Source: DASVRA01 sp036388855 (GTDB taxonomy: Bacteria > Pseudomonadota > Alphaproteobacteria > Caulobacterales > Caulobacteraceae). From it: 64,000 nucleotides of DNA. The notes beneath the pieces were generated by a model. It ran no database searches. It saw only the letters and a program-made list of their open reading frames with translations, and had not been told where the DNA came from. Positions 8,529 through 17,011 of the stretch are shown piece by piece; the stretch's first letter is position 1, and each line of letters starts with the position of its first letter. Both the position numbers and the translations under genes were made by a program. The DNA is taken from assembly GCA_036388855.1 (NCBI GenBank), contig DASVRA010000019.1:45414-109413 (forward strand), read 5' to 3'.

Positions 8529-9908
8529 ATGCTTCTGTCGCGCCTTTCGGGCGCGGTGGAGGCGGCGGTGGCCGGCCTGTCGGAAAAGCGCGCGAGCCTA
8601 GTGCGGGCCCTGGTGCAGGGCGCGCCGGACCATGCGCTGCTCAGCCTCAACTCCGCATTGAGCGGCTGCGCCCACGACGGCACGGCCATGGGGCAGGTGC
8701 AGGCGCTGGTGGCGGGCGAGGCTGCCGACCGCCGGGTGCGCGATGAGGTTTTCGCGCCGGTAGCGCCGCTGTTTGGACCTGCGGCGGCGGCTTCCGGGCT
8801 GCAAGGTTTTCCCGCTTCCGTCCTGCGCCGGATTTGGGCCGGGTTGAAGCGTCTGGCGCCGGAGCAAGTTCGGCTTGCGGCTTCGGCTGGCCAGGCGGAC
8901 GAAGAACAGGCGGCGGCTTTGCGCGCCGCTTGCGACGAGCTTTGCGCGCGAGCGGCGGCGGAACTTCGAGCGGCCGAGGAGCCTGAATTCGCGACCTGCT
9001 CCGAGACGCTGGGGGCGGACGGGGTGGAGCGGTTATGCACTTACCTCGACCTGTGCCGCATCGCCCGAAGCGCGCTCGAGCGGCTGCCGGAGTGGCTGGG
9101 ACGGCATACCGACGAGCGGACGGCAGCGGCGCGCTTGGCTTACCGCGACGCGGGGAGCGTGTTGGAGGACGGCGGGCCGCGGCTGGTCGAGATGCTGGCG
9201 GCACACCTGGAGGAGCCTTGGCAGGCGCTGAGGCTGGTGTCGGTGGTGATGAACCGGCCGCCGGACGCCTTCGCCGCGGGATCGGAGTTGAGGCTGTTCG
9301 GTGAGCGGCTACTGGACGAGACCGACCGGCGGCTGGCGGCGGTGATCGGCTTTCAGCCCGCGAAGGGCGCCGAGGCGGGCGCCGCCGCGGCGCGGGAGGT
9401 GCAGGCGGCGGCGGTCTGCCTAGCGGAGATGGAGGCGGCGTTCGAGCTATCGCCCAGCGGCCCCTGGGGCTCGCGGGTGGGGCAGCAGAAGCGGACGCTG
9501 GCCGGGCTAGTGGAGCCCAGGATCAAGCTCACGGAGGAGGCGGTGGCCAGGGCGTTGCCGCTGCAGACTGGCAGACTGGGGCGCGACGTGCGCGGGCACC
9601 CCAGGCTCGACCAGGCGGCCGAGCCGGCCGCGCTCGCCAAGGCGCAGGCCCTGGCGGCCTTTACCGCCGGGGTCAGGACAGCCGCGGCCGCGGGCGGGTT
9701 CACGGCGCTGCGGGCCGCGGTGACGGAGCGGCTGGAGGCACGGCTGCATCAGTATGTGGAGGATCTGCTCGAGGTGCTGCACGGCGCCGCCGCGGAGGCC
9801 GACAAGGCGTCGGCGAGGGCGTTGCTGGATGTGGCGGCCGACCTTCTGGAGATACTGATTGACGGCAAGGCGGCCAAGGTGGCGCGGCGGCGGGCGGCGG
9901 CGGCCTGA
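8529..9908 (+). CDS. Unrecognised helical protein, conserved-looking
   Basis: About 459 residues, Ala/Leu/Glu-rich and predicted nearly all helical by eye. There is no signal peptide, membrane segment or motif I recognise. TTG 8523 lies two codons upstream of ATG 8529, and neither has a strong ribosome site. It lies between the PhoPQ-type pair (25 bases upstream) and ccmI (42 bases downstream), and codon use matches its neighbours, so it is not an obvious import. Acidic segments alternate with Arg-rich ones, which could suit a cytoplasmic scaffold or regulator, but I assign no function. Confidence 0.6.
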   Translation: MLLSRLSGAVEAAVAGLSEKRASLVRALVQGAPDHALLSLNSALSGCAHDGTAMGQVQALVAGEAADRRVRDEVFAPVAPLFGPAAAASGLQGFPASVLRRIWAGLKRLAPEQVRLAASAGQADEEQAAALRAACDELCARAAAELRAAEEPEFATCSETLGADGVERLCTYLDLCRIARSALERLPEWLGRHTDERTAAARLAYRDAGSVLEDGGPRLVEMLAAHLEEPWQALRLVSVVMNRPPDAFAAGSELRLFGERLLDETDRRLAAVIGFQPAKGAEAGAAAAREVQAAAVCLAEMEAAFELSPSGPWGSRVGQQKRTLAGLVEPRIKLTEEAVARALPLQTGRLGRDVRGHPRLDQAAEPAALAKAQALAAFTAGVRTAAAAGGFTALRAAVTERLEARLHQYVEDLLEVLHGAAAEADKASARALLDVAADLLEILIDGKAAKVARRRAAAA

Positions 9909-9950
9909 GTCCCGCTCGCCCCCGGCGCGCGCGTGGGCTAACCAGGGGCC

Positions 9951-11036
9951 ATGTTGTGGTTCTGGGTCGCGGCGGCCCTGCTCGGAAGCGCCCTATCGGC
10001 GCTCGTGCTGTTACGGGCGGCGCGGGCTACGCAGCCCCCCGGCGAGGGCGATCCCGAGGGAGCGGTCTACCGCCGTCAACTGGCGGAGATCGACGAGTTG
10101 GCGAAGCGGGGTCTGCTGGATCCGGCGGAGGTGAGCCCCGCGCGGGCAGAGGCCGGGCGGCGGCTTCTGGCTTCAGCCAGGCGGCCGGAGGCGCCGGCCG
10201 CGAACGCGCGGCGCGCGGGGTGGGTAATCGCTTTCGCCGTCGCGGCGCCGGTGGCGGCGCTGGCGCTGTATGTCTCGCTGGGCGCGCCAGGCCTTGCCGA
10301 TCAGCCCTACGACGCGCGGGTTTCGGCGTGGCGGCGAGCCGATCCCGCGACGTTGGGGCCCTCGCAGATGGCGGCAGTGCTGGAGGCGGTCACACGCGAA
10401 CGGCCGCGGGACGTGCGGGCGCTGCTGTACCTCGCCCGCGCCCAGGCGCTCTCCGGAGAAGAGACGGCAGCACTGAGGACCCTGCGGCGCGCCGCGGAGC
10501 TGGAGCCGCGCCGCGCGGAGATCTGGTCGCTGGCGGGCGAACTCCAGGCCGGTGGGGCCGAGGGGCCACTGCCGGCGCCGGCGCGGGCGGCCTTCGAGCG
10601 GGCGCTGGGCCTCGACCCGCGCGATGTGGCCGCCCGCTACTTCCTGGGCCGCGACCTGCTGGTCCGGGGCGAGCGGGCGCAGGGCCTGCGGCTATGGCAG
10701 GGCCTTTTGAGCGATCTCCAGGCAGGTGATCCTCGGCGAGAGGCGCTGAGCCGCGAGATGGGGCGGACCGAGGGTGATGCGGGCGGCGCCGGGCGGCTGA
10801 AAACGGATCCGGCGGAGATGCGGATGATCGAGGGCATGGTCGCGGGACTGGCGGAACGGCTGGAGGCGCAACCGAATGATCCGCAGGGCTGGGGCAGGCT
10901 GATCCGGGCCTACGGCGTTCTGGACCGACCCAAGGCGCGCGAGCAAGCGACGCTCACCGCTCGGAGACTGTTCCGAGGTCAACCGGAAGTCCTGCGTCAG
11001 ATCGACGCAGCGGCTACTGATTCTTCAGGCTGGTGA
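9951..11036 (+). CDS. ccmI: Cytochrome c biogenesis protein CcmI/CycH
   Basis: 361 residues. CcmI holds apocytochrome c for the CcmFH haem lyase at the periplasmic face. The N-terminal membrane helix (about 1-20), the conserved cytoplasmic loop YRRQLAEIDEL followed by RGLLDPAE, a second helix (about 85-110) and a TPR-rich periplasmic domain match the family. Normally ccmE, ccmF, ccmG and ccmH follow, but here the next gene is an unrelated secreted protease, so ccmI is separated from its partners in this window. Confidence 0.85.
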   Translation: MLWFWVAAALLGSALSALVLLRAARATQPPGEGDPEGAVYRRQLAEIDELAKRGLLDPAEVSPARAEAGRRLLASARRPEAPAANARRAGWVIAFAVAAPVAALALYVSLGAPGLADQPYDARVSAWRRADPATLGPSQMAAVLEAVTRERPRDVRALLYLARAQALSGEETAALRTLRRAAELEPRRAEIWSLAGELQAGGAEGPLPAPARAAFERALGLDPRDVAARYFLGRDLLVRGERAQGLRLWQGLLSDLQAGDPRREALSREMGRTEGDAGGAGRLKTDPAEMRMIEGMVAGLAERLEAQPNDPQGWGRLIRAYGVLDRPKAREQATLTARRLFRGQPEVLRQIDAAATDSSGW

Positions 11037-11129
11037 GGGCCTTACCTGAACTGCGACAGATTGTGACTTGCCCCCCCAGGGCCGGATCGTCATGGTCCCG
11101 CACCGCTTTTTCCCCCGGAGATCATCTGC

Positions 11130-12605
11130 ATGAGCGAATATCCTGGCCTGGTCAGCCCACTGTTCGACAGCGCTTCCGTTGGCGCCGGCAGCTTGGCCGC
11201 CGGCGCGCCATCCTTCGACGCCTACGAGGGCGGCGCCTACATCACGCGCGACAATTGGACCTGGAACGCGAGCGTCGATGGACAGTCGACGCCGACGCTG
11301 ACCTATGCGTTCCGAGCGACCGCCCCGGGTTACGAGGACAGCCCCTTTATCAAGTTCAACCAGGAGCAGATCGACCTCACCAAGCTGGCGCTGCAGTCGT
11401 GGGCGGACGTCTCGAACCTTACCTTCCAGCAGGTGAATCCAGGCGGCTACTCCGACAATGCCACCATGCTGTTCGGCGCCTACTTCCAGACCCAGTCCGC
11501 CGCCGCCGCTTACGCCATCCCGCCGCAAGGGCCTAGCGACAGAGCCGCCAGCCGCAGCGCCGGTGATGTGATGGTGAACGACTCCCTATCCTACGAAATG
11601 CATCCTGAGATGTGGGAGTACGGGATGCAAACCCTTACCCACGAGATTGGGCATGCACTCGGGCTCAACCACCCGGGCGACTATAACGCCTCCGATGGCG
11701 GCGGCCCGATCACCTATGAGACCGACGCCGAATTCCGGGAAGATAGCCGGATGTACACGGTGATGAGCTACTTCGAGCCGGAGAACACCGGGGGCGATTT
11801 CAACGGCCATTCCGCCCCGGCCCCGCTGATGTACGACATCACGGCCATCCAGCGGCTTTACGGGGCCAACCTGTCGTTCCAGACCGGCAACACGGTCTAC
11901 GGGTTCAACTCCAACACCAACCGGATCTGGACCACGGCGGAGTCCGCCGACCAGCCGCTGATCTTCTGCGCCTGGGACGCTGGCGGCCAAGACACCTTCG
12001 ACTTCTCGGGCTACGGCAGCAACTCGGTGATCAACCTGGCCAACGAGAGCTTCTCCAGCGTCGGCGGGATGAAGTACAACGTCTCGATTTCCGCGGAAGT
12101 GGAAGTGGACGGCAAGGTGGTCAACGTGATCGAGAACGCCATCGGCGGCTCGGGCAACGACAAGATCACCGGCAACGGCTGGAACAACAGCCTCACGGGC
12201 GGCAGCGGCAACGACGAGCTCAGCGGCGGGGACGGCAGGGACAGGCTGACCGGAGGCGACGGCAAGGACTCGCTCAAAGGCGGGGCCGCGGCAGACGTGT
12301 TCGACTTCAACCGGCTCAGCAATTCGGTCGTCGGCAACGCCGATTACATCTCCGACCTGCGCAGCACGGATCGGGTCGACCTGAGCGACATCGACGCCAA
12401 GTCGGGCGGAGGCAGCAACGCGGGCGACCAGGCGTTCCACCTCGGCGGCAGCGCCTTCAACCATGAGAAGGGCGAACTGATCATCCGCTACGACTCCGCA
12501 GCGGGCCGCAGCTACATCGAAGGTGACGTGAACGGCGACGGGGTGGCGGACTTCTCGATCGCCGCCAAAGGCGACATGAGGGACTTCGACCACTTCGTTC
12601 TGTAA
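11130..12605 (+). CDS. Serralysin-type (M10) secreted zinc metalloprotease with RTX repeats
   Basis: 491 residues. The catalytic domain carries the zinc site HEIGHALGLNHP (His171, Glu172, His175, His181) and the Met-turn at M212 (VMSYFEP). Calcium-binding GGxGxD nonapeptides follow (about 345-400: GGSGNDKIT, GGSGNDELS, GGDGRDRLT, GGDGKDSLK), then the M10 C-terminal domain typical of type I secretion substrates. There is no N-terminal signal peptide, as expected for that route. GGAGA-like ribosome site eight bases before the ATG. No ABC/HlyD/TolC exporter adjoins it, so export must rely on genes elsewhere. A strong terminator follows. Confidence 0.92.
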   Translation: MSEYPGLVSPLFDSASVGAGSLAAGAPSFDAYEGGAYITRDNWTWNASVDGQSTPTLTYAFRATAPGYEDSPFIKFNQEQIDLTKLALQSWADVSNLTFQQVNPGGYSDNATMLFGAYFQTQSAAAAYAIPPQGPSDRAASRSAGDVMVNDSLSYEMHPEMWEYGMQTLTHEIGHALGLNHPGDYNASDGGGPITYETDAEFREDSRMYTVMSYFEPENTGGDFNGHSAPAPLMYDITAIQRLYGANLSFQTGNTVYGFNSNTNRIWTTAESADQPLIFCAWDAGGQDTFDFSGYGSNSVINLANESFSSVGGMKYNVSISAEVEVDGKVVNVIENAIGGSGNDKITGNGWNNSLTGGSGNDELSGGDGRDRLTGGDGKDSLKGGAAADVFDFNRLSNSVVGNADYISDLRSTDRVDLSDIDAKSGGGSNAGDQAFHLGGSAFNHEKGELIIRYDSAAGRSYIEGDVNGDGVADFSIAAKGDMRDFDHFVL

Positions 12606-12626
12606 ATTCGCCGACTTTTGAATGTG

Positions 12627-12658
12627 ATCCCCCGCCCAAAAGGGCGGGGGATTTTTTT
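12627..12658 (+). terminator. Rho-independent terminator of the serralysin gene
   Basis: A perfect 11-bp stem, ATCCCCCGCCC (12627-12637) with GGGCGGGGGAT (12642-12652), has an AAAA loop and is followed directly by a run of T (12652-12658). It starts 21 bases after the protease stop. Confidence 0.93.
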
Positions 12659-12720
12659 GTGCCTGGAGCACACGCGCGTGCATGGGTGACGCAGACGCCC
12701 CCGGCGTATACTTGGCCCGG

Positions 12721-13581
12721 ATGCCGGAACTTCCCGAAGTTGAGACGGTGCGCCGCGGCTTGGCCCTTGTGCTGGAGGGACACAGGCTCCTGCGGGTGCA
12801 GGCGAGGCGGCCTGACCTGCGGTTCCCGCTGACGGAGGGCTTCGGTCAGCGGCTGACTGGGGCCGGGGTGGAGCGGCTGGACCGCCGGGCCAAATACCTG
12901 CGCGGGTGGATGTCGACCGGCGATGTGCTGGTGATGCACCTGGGCATGACCGGGCGTTTCGAGATCGACAGTGGAGGCCGGGCCAGGCCGGGCGCCTTCC
13001 GCGAACCGGCGTCCACCGTGGACAAGCACGCCCACGTGGTGTTCGAGACCGACGCCGGGACGCGGATCACCTTCTTCGACGCGCGTCGCTTCGGCTACAT
13101 GGCGGTGATGTCGGCTGAGGAGATGGCGCGACATCCATGGTTCCGCAGCCTCGGCCCCGAGCCGCTTGGCCCAGAGTTCGACGGCGCCTGCCTCGCCCGC
13201 GCCTTCGCCGGCAAGACACAGAGCGTGAAGGCCGCGCTGCTCGACCAGCGCGTGGTGGCGGGGCTCGGCAACATCTACGTCTGCGAGGCCCTGCACCGCA
13301 CCGGCATATCGCCCGTGCGGGAGGCCGGCCGCATCTCGCGCGCGCGGCTCGACCGGCTGACCGTCGAGATCAAGGCGGTGCTCGCGGAGGCGATCGAGGC
13401 AGGCGGCTCCACCTTGCGCGACTACGCCGCCGTGGACGGGGCTCTCGGTTATTTCCAGCACCGTTTCCAGGCCTATGGCCGCGAAGGCCAGCCCTGCACC
13501 AGGACCCGTTGCCAGGGAGTGCTGCGCCGCACGGTCCAGTCCGGCCGCTCCACCTTTCACTGCCCGGTTTGCCAGAGATGA
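12721..13581 (+). CDS. mutM: Formamidopyrimidine-DNA glycosylase (Fpg/MutM)
   Basis: 286 residues. Base-excision repair enzyme that removes 8-oxoguanine and nicks the strand. It begins with the required MPELPEVE, so ATG 12721 is the start and not the upstream ATG at 12682, because Pro2 must be N-terminal for catalysis. Glu3 and Lys58 (RRAKYL) are present. The C-terminal zinc finger shows paired Cys (CTRTRC ... CPVC). The stop overlaps the next ATG (ATGA), coupling it to the TraB-family gene. Confidence 0.96.
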   Translation: MPELPEVETVRRGLALVLEGHRLLRVQARRPDLRFPLTEGFGQRLTGAGVERLDRRAKYLRGWMSTGDVLVMHLGMTGRFEIDSGGRARPGAFREPASTVDKHAHVVFETDAGTRITFFDARRFGYMAVMSAEEMARHPWFRSLGPEPLGPEFDGACLARAFAGKTQSVKAALLDQRVVAGLGNIYVCEALHRTGISPVREAGRISRARLDRLTVEIKAVLAEAIEAGGSTLRDYAAVDGALGYFQHRFQAYGREGQPCTRTRCQGVLRRTVQSGRSTFHCPVCQR

Positions 13582-14456
13582 TATCCCCATCAACGGGGAA
13601 GGGAGTCCTGCTCGCGCTCGCCGTCCTGCTCCTTCCCGCCCCCGCCTGGACGAAGCCGCCGGTTTGGACTCTGCGCGACAGGAATTCGGAGATCACCATC
13701 TTCGGATCGGTCCACGTGTTGCCCGAGGGACTGGACTGGCGGCCGGCGGCGCTGGACCAGGCGCTAGGCAGAGCCGACGACATCTGGTTCGAAACCGACC
13801 TCGACGCCACGGGCCTCCTGGCGGCCCAGCGTGAGGCGGCGGCGCGAGGATGGCTCCCGCGCGGCGCCAGCTTGGCGGCCATGCTGACCCCCGAAGGCCG
13901 CGGCCGGCTGGCCCGCGCCGCCGCAGCGTTGAACCTCTCGGTCACCGAGCTCGACAAGATGCGGCCTTGGTATGCCGAGCTGACCCTGGCCACCGCGCTG
14001 TATCTGGCCGGAGGCGCCACCGGACTCAATGGCGTGGAGCGGCAACTGGCGATTGCCGCCCCCCTCGGCGCGGCCCGCCGGTCCTTCGAAACTCCGGCGG
14101 AGCAGGTGGCGGTGTTCGCCGCCTCGCCGCTCACTGACCAGCTCGCTTCGCTGGAGTACACGCTTGGGCAGATCGACCGCTCGCCCGGGGATTACGGCAA
14201 GGTGGTCCGCGCGTGGATGCGCGGAGACCTGGAGGCGCTGGACGCGGAGGCGGTGCGGCCCTTGCGCCGGAACACGCCGCGGCTCTATGCGGCGCTGGTG
14301 GCGCGCCGCAACGCCCGCTGGGCGGACCGGGTGGTCCGGCGACTTAAGGGTTCCGGACGCACGGTGATGGTGGTGGGCGTGGGACACCTGGTCGGGCGGG
14401 ACGGCCTGCCGGCCATGCTGCGGGCGCGGGGCGTGCAGGTGGACGGCCCAGACTGA
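13578..14456 (+). CDS. TraB/GumN-family protein with signal peptide
   Basis: 292 residues. A secretion signal (about residues 5-24, hydrophobic core ending PAPAW) is followed by a TraB/GumN domain. Its two hallmark Gly-His motifs are at the ends: GSVHVLPEG near residue 45 and VGVGHLVG near 265. The family resembles Tiki-type metalloproteases, but its bacterial substrate is not known. ATG 13578 overlaps the mutM stop by four bases. The first codons (SPSTGKG) translate a short CCCC...GGGG palindrome, so the true mature N-terminus is after the signal. Confidence 0.82.
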   Translation: MISPSTGKGVLLALAVLLLPAPAWTKPPVWTLRDRNSEITIFGSVHVLPEGLDWRPAALDQALGRADDIWFETDLDATGLLAAQREAAARGWLPRGASLAAMLTPEGRGRLARAAAALNLSVTELDKMRPWYAELTLATALYLAGGATGLNGVERQLAIAAPLGAARRSFETPAEQVAVFAASPLTDQLASLEYTLGQIDRSPGDYGKVVRAWMRGDLEALDAEAVRPLRRNTPRLYAALVARRNARWADRVVRRLKGSGRTVMVVGVGHLVGRDGLPAMLRARGVQVDGPD

Positions 14457-14474
14457 GGCAGGGGAGATTCGCCG

Positions 14475-15251
14475 GTGTCGTTTGAAACTTTACAGGTGGA
14501 GCATCAGGACGGTGTCTGCCTAATCCGCCTCAACCGTCCGGAGGCGCTGAATGCGCTGAACAGCACACTGCTGGGCGAACTCGCCCAGGCGGTAAGTGAG
14601 GCCGAGGCGGACCCGGCGGTCGGCTGCTTGGTCGTCACCGGCACGGAAAAGGCTTTCGCGGCCGGGGCCGACATCAAGGAGATGTCCACCCAGTCCTATG
14701 CCGACATGTTCAAGGCCGATTTCTTCGCCGGGCCTGCCGAGGCGGTGGCCAACTGCCGCAAGCCGGTGATCGCGGCGGTCTCAGGGTATGCGTTAGGGGG
14801 CGGCTGTGAGTTGGCGATGATGTGTGACTTCATCATCGCCTCCGAGACGGCGAAGTTCGGCCAGCCGGAGATCAACCTCGGTGTCGCCCCCGGCATCGGG
14901 GGCACCCAGCGCCTGACCCGTTCGGTCGGGAAGGCCAAGGCCATGGACTTGATCCTCACCGGGCGAATGATGGACGCCCAGGAGGCCGAGCGCTGCGGCC
15001 TCGCCGCACGAGTCGTGCCGACGGAAAGCTTCATGAATGAAGTGATGGCTGTGGCGAAGAAAATCGCTTCTCAGTCCCTGCTGGCCTTGATGATGAACAA
15101 GGAGTTGGTCAACGCCGCCTTCGAGACGCCGTTGCACGCGGGCGTCAAGCTCGAACGCCGCCTGTTCCACTCCCTGTTCGCCTTCGAGGACCAAAAGGAG
15201 GGCATGGCCGCCTTTGTCGAGAAGCGGAAGCCAGTGTTCAAAGGCCGCTAG
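14475..15251 (+). CDS. Enoyl-CoA hydratase (crotonase family)
   Basis: 258 residues. It hydrates trans-2-enoyl-CoA in fatty-acid or amino-acid breakdown. The crotonase fold is clear: oxyanion-hole loops AFAAGADIKEM and YALGGGCELAMMCD, then FGQPEINLGVAPGIGGTQRL containing the second catalytic Glu region. GTG start at 14475 with GGGGAGA seven bases upstream. The glutaryl-CoA dehydrogenase on the opposite strand produces crotonyl-CoA, the natural substrate of this enzyme, so the two may act in sequence. Confidence 0.93.
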   Translation: MSFETLQVEHQDGVCLIRLNRPEALNALNSTLLGELAQAVSEAEADPAVGCLVVTGTEKAFAAGADIKEMSTQSYADMFKADFFAGPAEAVANCRKPVIAAVSGYALGGGCELAMMCDFIIASETAKFGQPEINLGVAPGIGGTQRLTRSVGKAKAMDLILTGRMMDAQEAERCGLAARVVPTESFMNEVMAVAKKIASQSLLALMMNKELVNAAFETPLHAGVKLERRLFHSLFAFEDQKEGMAAFVEKRKPVFKGR

Positions 15252-15330
15252 GAAGGCCTCACGAGGCCGCTCAACATAGTGCGGTTAGAGACGAAGCTTC
15301 GACAAGTTCTCTTCCGGAGCCGCAAGGAAA

Positions 15331-16542
15331 TCAGAACGCGCTCTGTCCCGTGATCGCACGGCCCAGGATCAGCGCATGGACATCGTGGGTGCCTTCGTAA
15401 GTGTTCACCGTCTCCAGGTTCATGGCATGGCGCATCACATGGTGCTCGCCGGTGATGCCGGCGCCGCCGTGCATATCACGCGAGATCCGGGCGATCTCCA
15501 GCGCCTTGCCGCAGTTGTTGCGCTTCATCATCGAAATGGCCTCGGGGATCCAGGCGCCCTGGTCTAGCAGGCGTCCGAGCGCCAGTGCGCCCTCGAGGCC
15601 CAAGGCGATCTCGGTCGACATATCGGCAAGCTTCTTCTGCACCAGTTGGCGCGAGGACAGTGGCCGGCCGAACAGGGTGCGCTCGGAGACGTAGTCGCGC
15701 GCGGCGTGGAAGCAGAACTCCGCCGCGCCCATCGCGCCCCAGCTGATGCCGTAGCGCGCCTTGTTTAGGCAGGAGAAGGGACCGCGCAGGCCCCTCACGC
15801 CGGGCAAAACATTTGCTTCAGGCACGAAGCAATCCTGCAGGCCGATATCGCCGGTGACTGAAGCGCGGAGCGACAGCTTGTCGCCGATCTTAGTCGCGGT
15901 GAAGCCTTTGAACTCATGCTCGACGATGAAGCCGCGGATGTCGCCATCGAGCTTGGCCCAGACCACCGCCAGGTCGCTGATCGGAGAGTTGGTGATCCAG
16001 AACTTCGAGCCGTTCAGCCGGTAGCCGCCGTCCACGCGTTCGGCCTTGGTCTTCATCGAGGCCGGGTCGGAGCCGCCATCGGCTTCGGTCAGGCCGAAGC
16101 AGCCGATCAGCTCGCCGCGCGCCATCTTGGGCAGGAACTTGCGCTTCTGCTCCTCCGAACCAAAGGCGTAGATCGGGTACATGGCCAGCGAGGACTGCAC
16201 GCTCATGGCCGAGCGGTAGCCGCTGTCGACCGCCTCGACCTCGCGCGCGATCAGGCCATAGGCGACGTGGCTGGCGCCGGCGCCGCCGTATTCCTCCGGC
16301 AAGGTGGCGCCGAGGAAGCCGAGCTCGCCCATCTCGGTCATGATTTCGCGCTCGAAGCGCTGCTCCTCGAAGGCCGTGACGATCCGGGGCAGCAGGGCTT
16401 CCCGCGCATACTGACGCGCGGCGTCGGCGATCATCCGCTCCTCGTCGGTCAGTCGGCTGGAGAGGTCGAGCGGATCGTCCCAGCGGAAGGTCTTGGCGGG
16501 CGGGGCGGAAAGGCCGGCGTCGAGCGGCATGCGATGGTCCAA
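15331..16542 (-). CDS. gcdH: Glutaryl-CoA dehydrogenase (acyl-CoA dehydrogenase family)
   Basis: 403 residues. FAD enzyme that oxidises and decarboxylates glutaryl-CoA to crotonyl-CoA in lysine, tryptophan and glutarate catabolism. The family signatures are FGLTEADGGSDP (FAD and substrate binding), the ITNSPISDLAVVWAK stretch, and the catalytic base Glu in NTYEGTHDVH, which is specific to the GCDH branch. Two in-frame ATGs (16542 and 16530) are possible starts, and neither has a strong ribosome site. A class III CoA-transferase lies divergently ~470 bases away and fits glutarate activation. Confidence 0.93.
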   Translation of the reverse strand: MDHRMPLDAGLSAPPAKTFRWDDPLDLSSRLTDEERMIADAARQYAREALLPRIVTAFEEQRFEREIMTEMGELGFLGATLPEEYGGAGASHVAYGLIAREVEAVDSGYRSAMSVQSSLAMYPIYAFGSEEQKRKFLPKMARGELIGCFGLTEADGGSDPASMKTKAERVDGGYRLNGSKFWITNSPISDLAVVWAKLDGDIRGFIVEHEFKGFTATKIGDKLSLRASVTGDIGLQDCFVPEANVLPGVRGLRGPFSCLNKARYGISWGAMGAAEFCFHAARDYVSERTLFGRPLSSRQLVQKKLADMSTEIALGLEGALALGRLLDQGAWIPEAISMMKRNNCGKALEIARISRDMHGGAGITGEHHVMRHAMNLETVNTYEGTHDVHALILGRAITGQSAF

Positions 16543-16655
16543 TGGCTACAGCCGCCGCGCTGGGCATATCGTGCGGCTTCGGCTAACAAGGAGTGCGGAT
16601 CGCAGGCATCTAGGTCAAAATGGCCCGGAGCGCCAGATTCGCCGGACCTCGCGCC

Positions 16656-16922
16656 ATGGCCAACCTGTTCGACCGACTGTTCCTGGAACACCCGCGCGAC
16701 GCCCGCGAGGGCTATTTCGCACACGCCGCCGCCGCCTCGCGCTACGGCTGGCGTCTGCTCAAGGCCAGCCTCTGCGCCTTCACCCACGCGTTTGTGCCCG
16801 GCCTGCACAAGACCAGCGCGTCCGACTGCGTGAAGGAGATGGCTGCGGAGCTGAACGGCCGTGTCCAGACCACGCGCGAAGAGCGGATGCGGCGGTCGGG
16901 AACGTATGATCCGGTGATCTAG
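16656..16922 (+). CDS. DUF6356-like small protein
   Basis: 88 residues when started at ATG 16656 (MANLFDRLF). An in-frame GTG/ATG further up at 16620 would add 12 residues. It contains the conserved-looking block GLHKTSASDCVKEM, which I associate with an uncharacterised alphaproteobacterial family, and a central stretch that could be a weak membrane-associated helix. It lies between gcdH (divergent) and a palindromic repeat. Function unknown. Confidence 0.65.
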   Translation: MANLFDRLFLEHPRDAREGYFAHAAAASRYGWRLLKASLCAFTHAFVPGLHKTSASDCVKEMAAELNGRVQTTREERMRRSGTYDPVI

Positions 16923-16936
16923 CCTTCTTTCGTCTT

Positions 16937-17004
16937 CCCGGCGGGTGCCGGGATCCAGGTCCAGCCGCCGGCGGAAGTCATCCGGACCCCGGCATTCGCC
17001 GGGG
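16937..17004. repeat. REP-like double palindrome (CCCGGC...GCCGGG)
   Basis: Two short hairpins face each other. CCCGGC (16937-16942) pairs with GCCGGG (16947-16952), and CCCCGGC (16987-16993) pairs with GCCGGGG (16998-17004), each with a 4-base loop. This is the pattern of the common alphaproteobacterial extragenic repeat (CCCGGCxxxxGCCGGGATCC...). It fills the spacer between the DUF6356 gene and the CoA-transferase, and its last bases supply the GGGGAA ribosome site of the latter. Confidence 0.75.
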
Positions 17005-17011
17005 AACGGCT

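Noticed and set aside
15252..15330. GGCCTCACGAGGCC hairpin as a terminator after the enoyl-CoA hydratase gene
   Set aside because: The stem is only five base pairs and no T-run follows.
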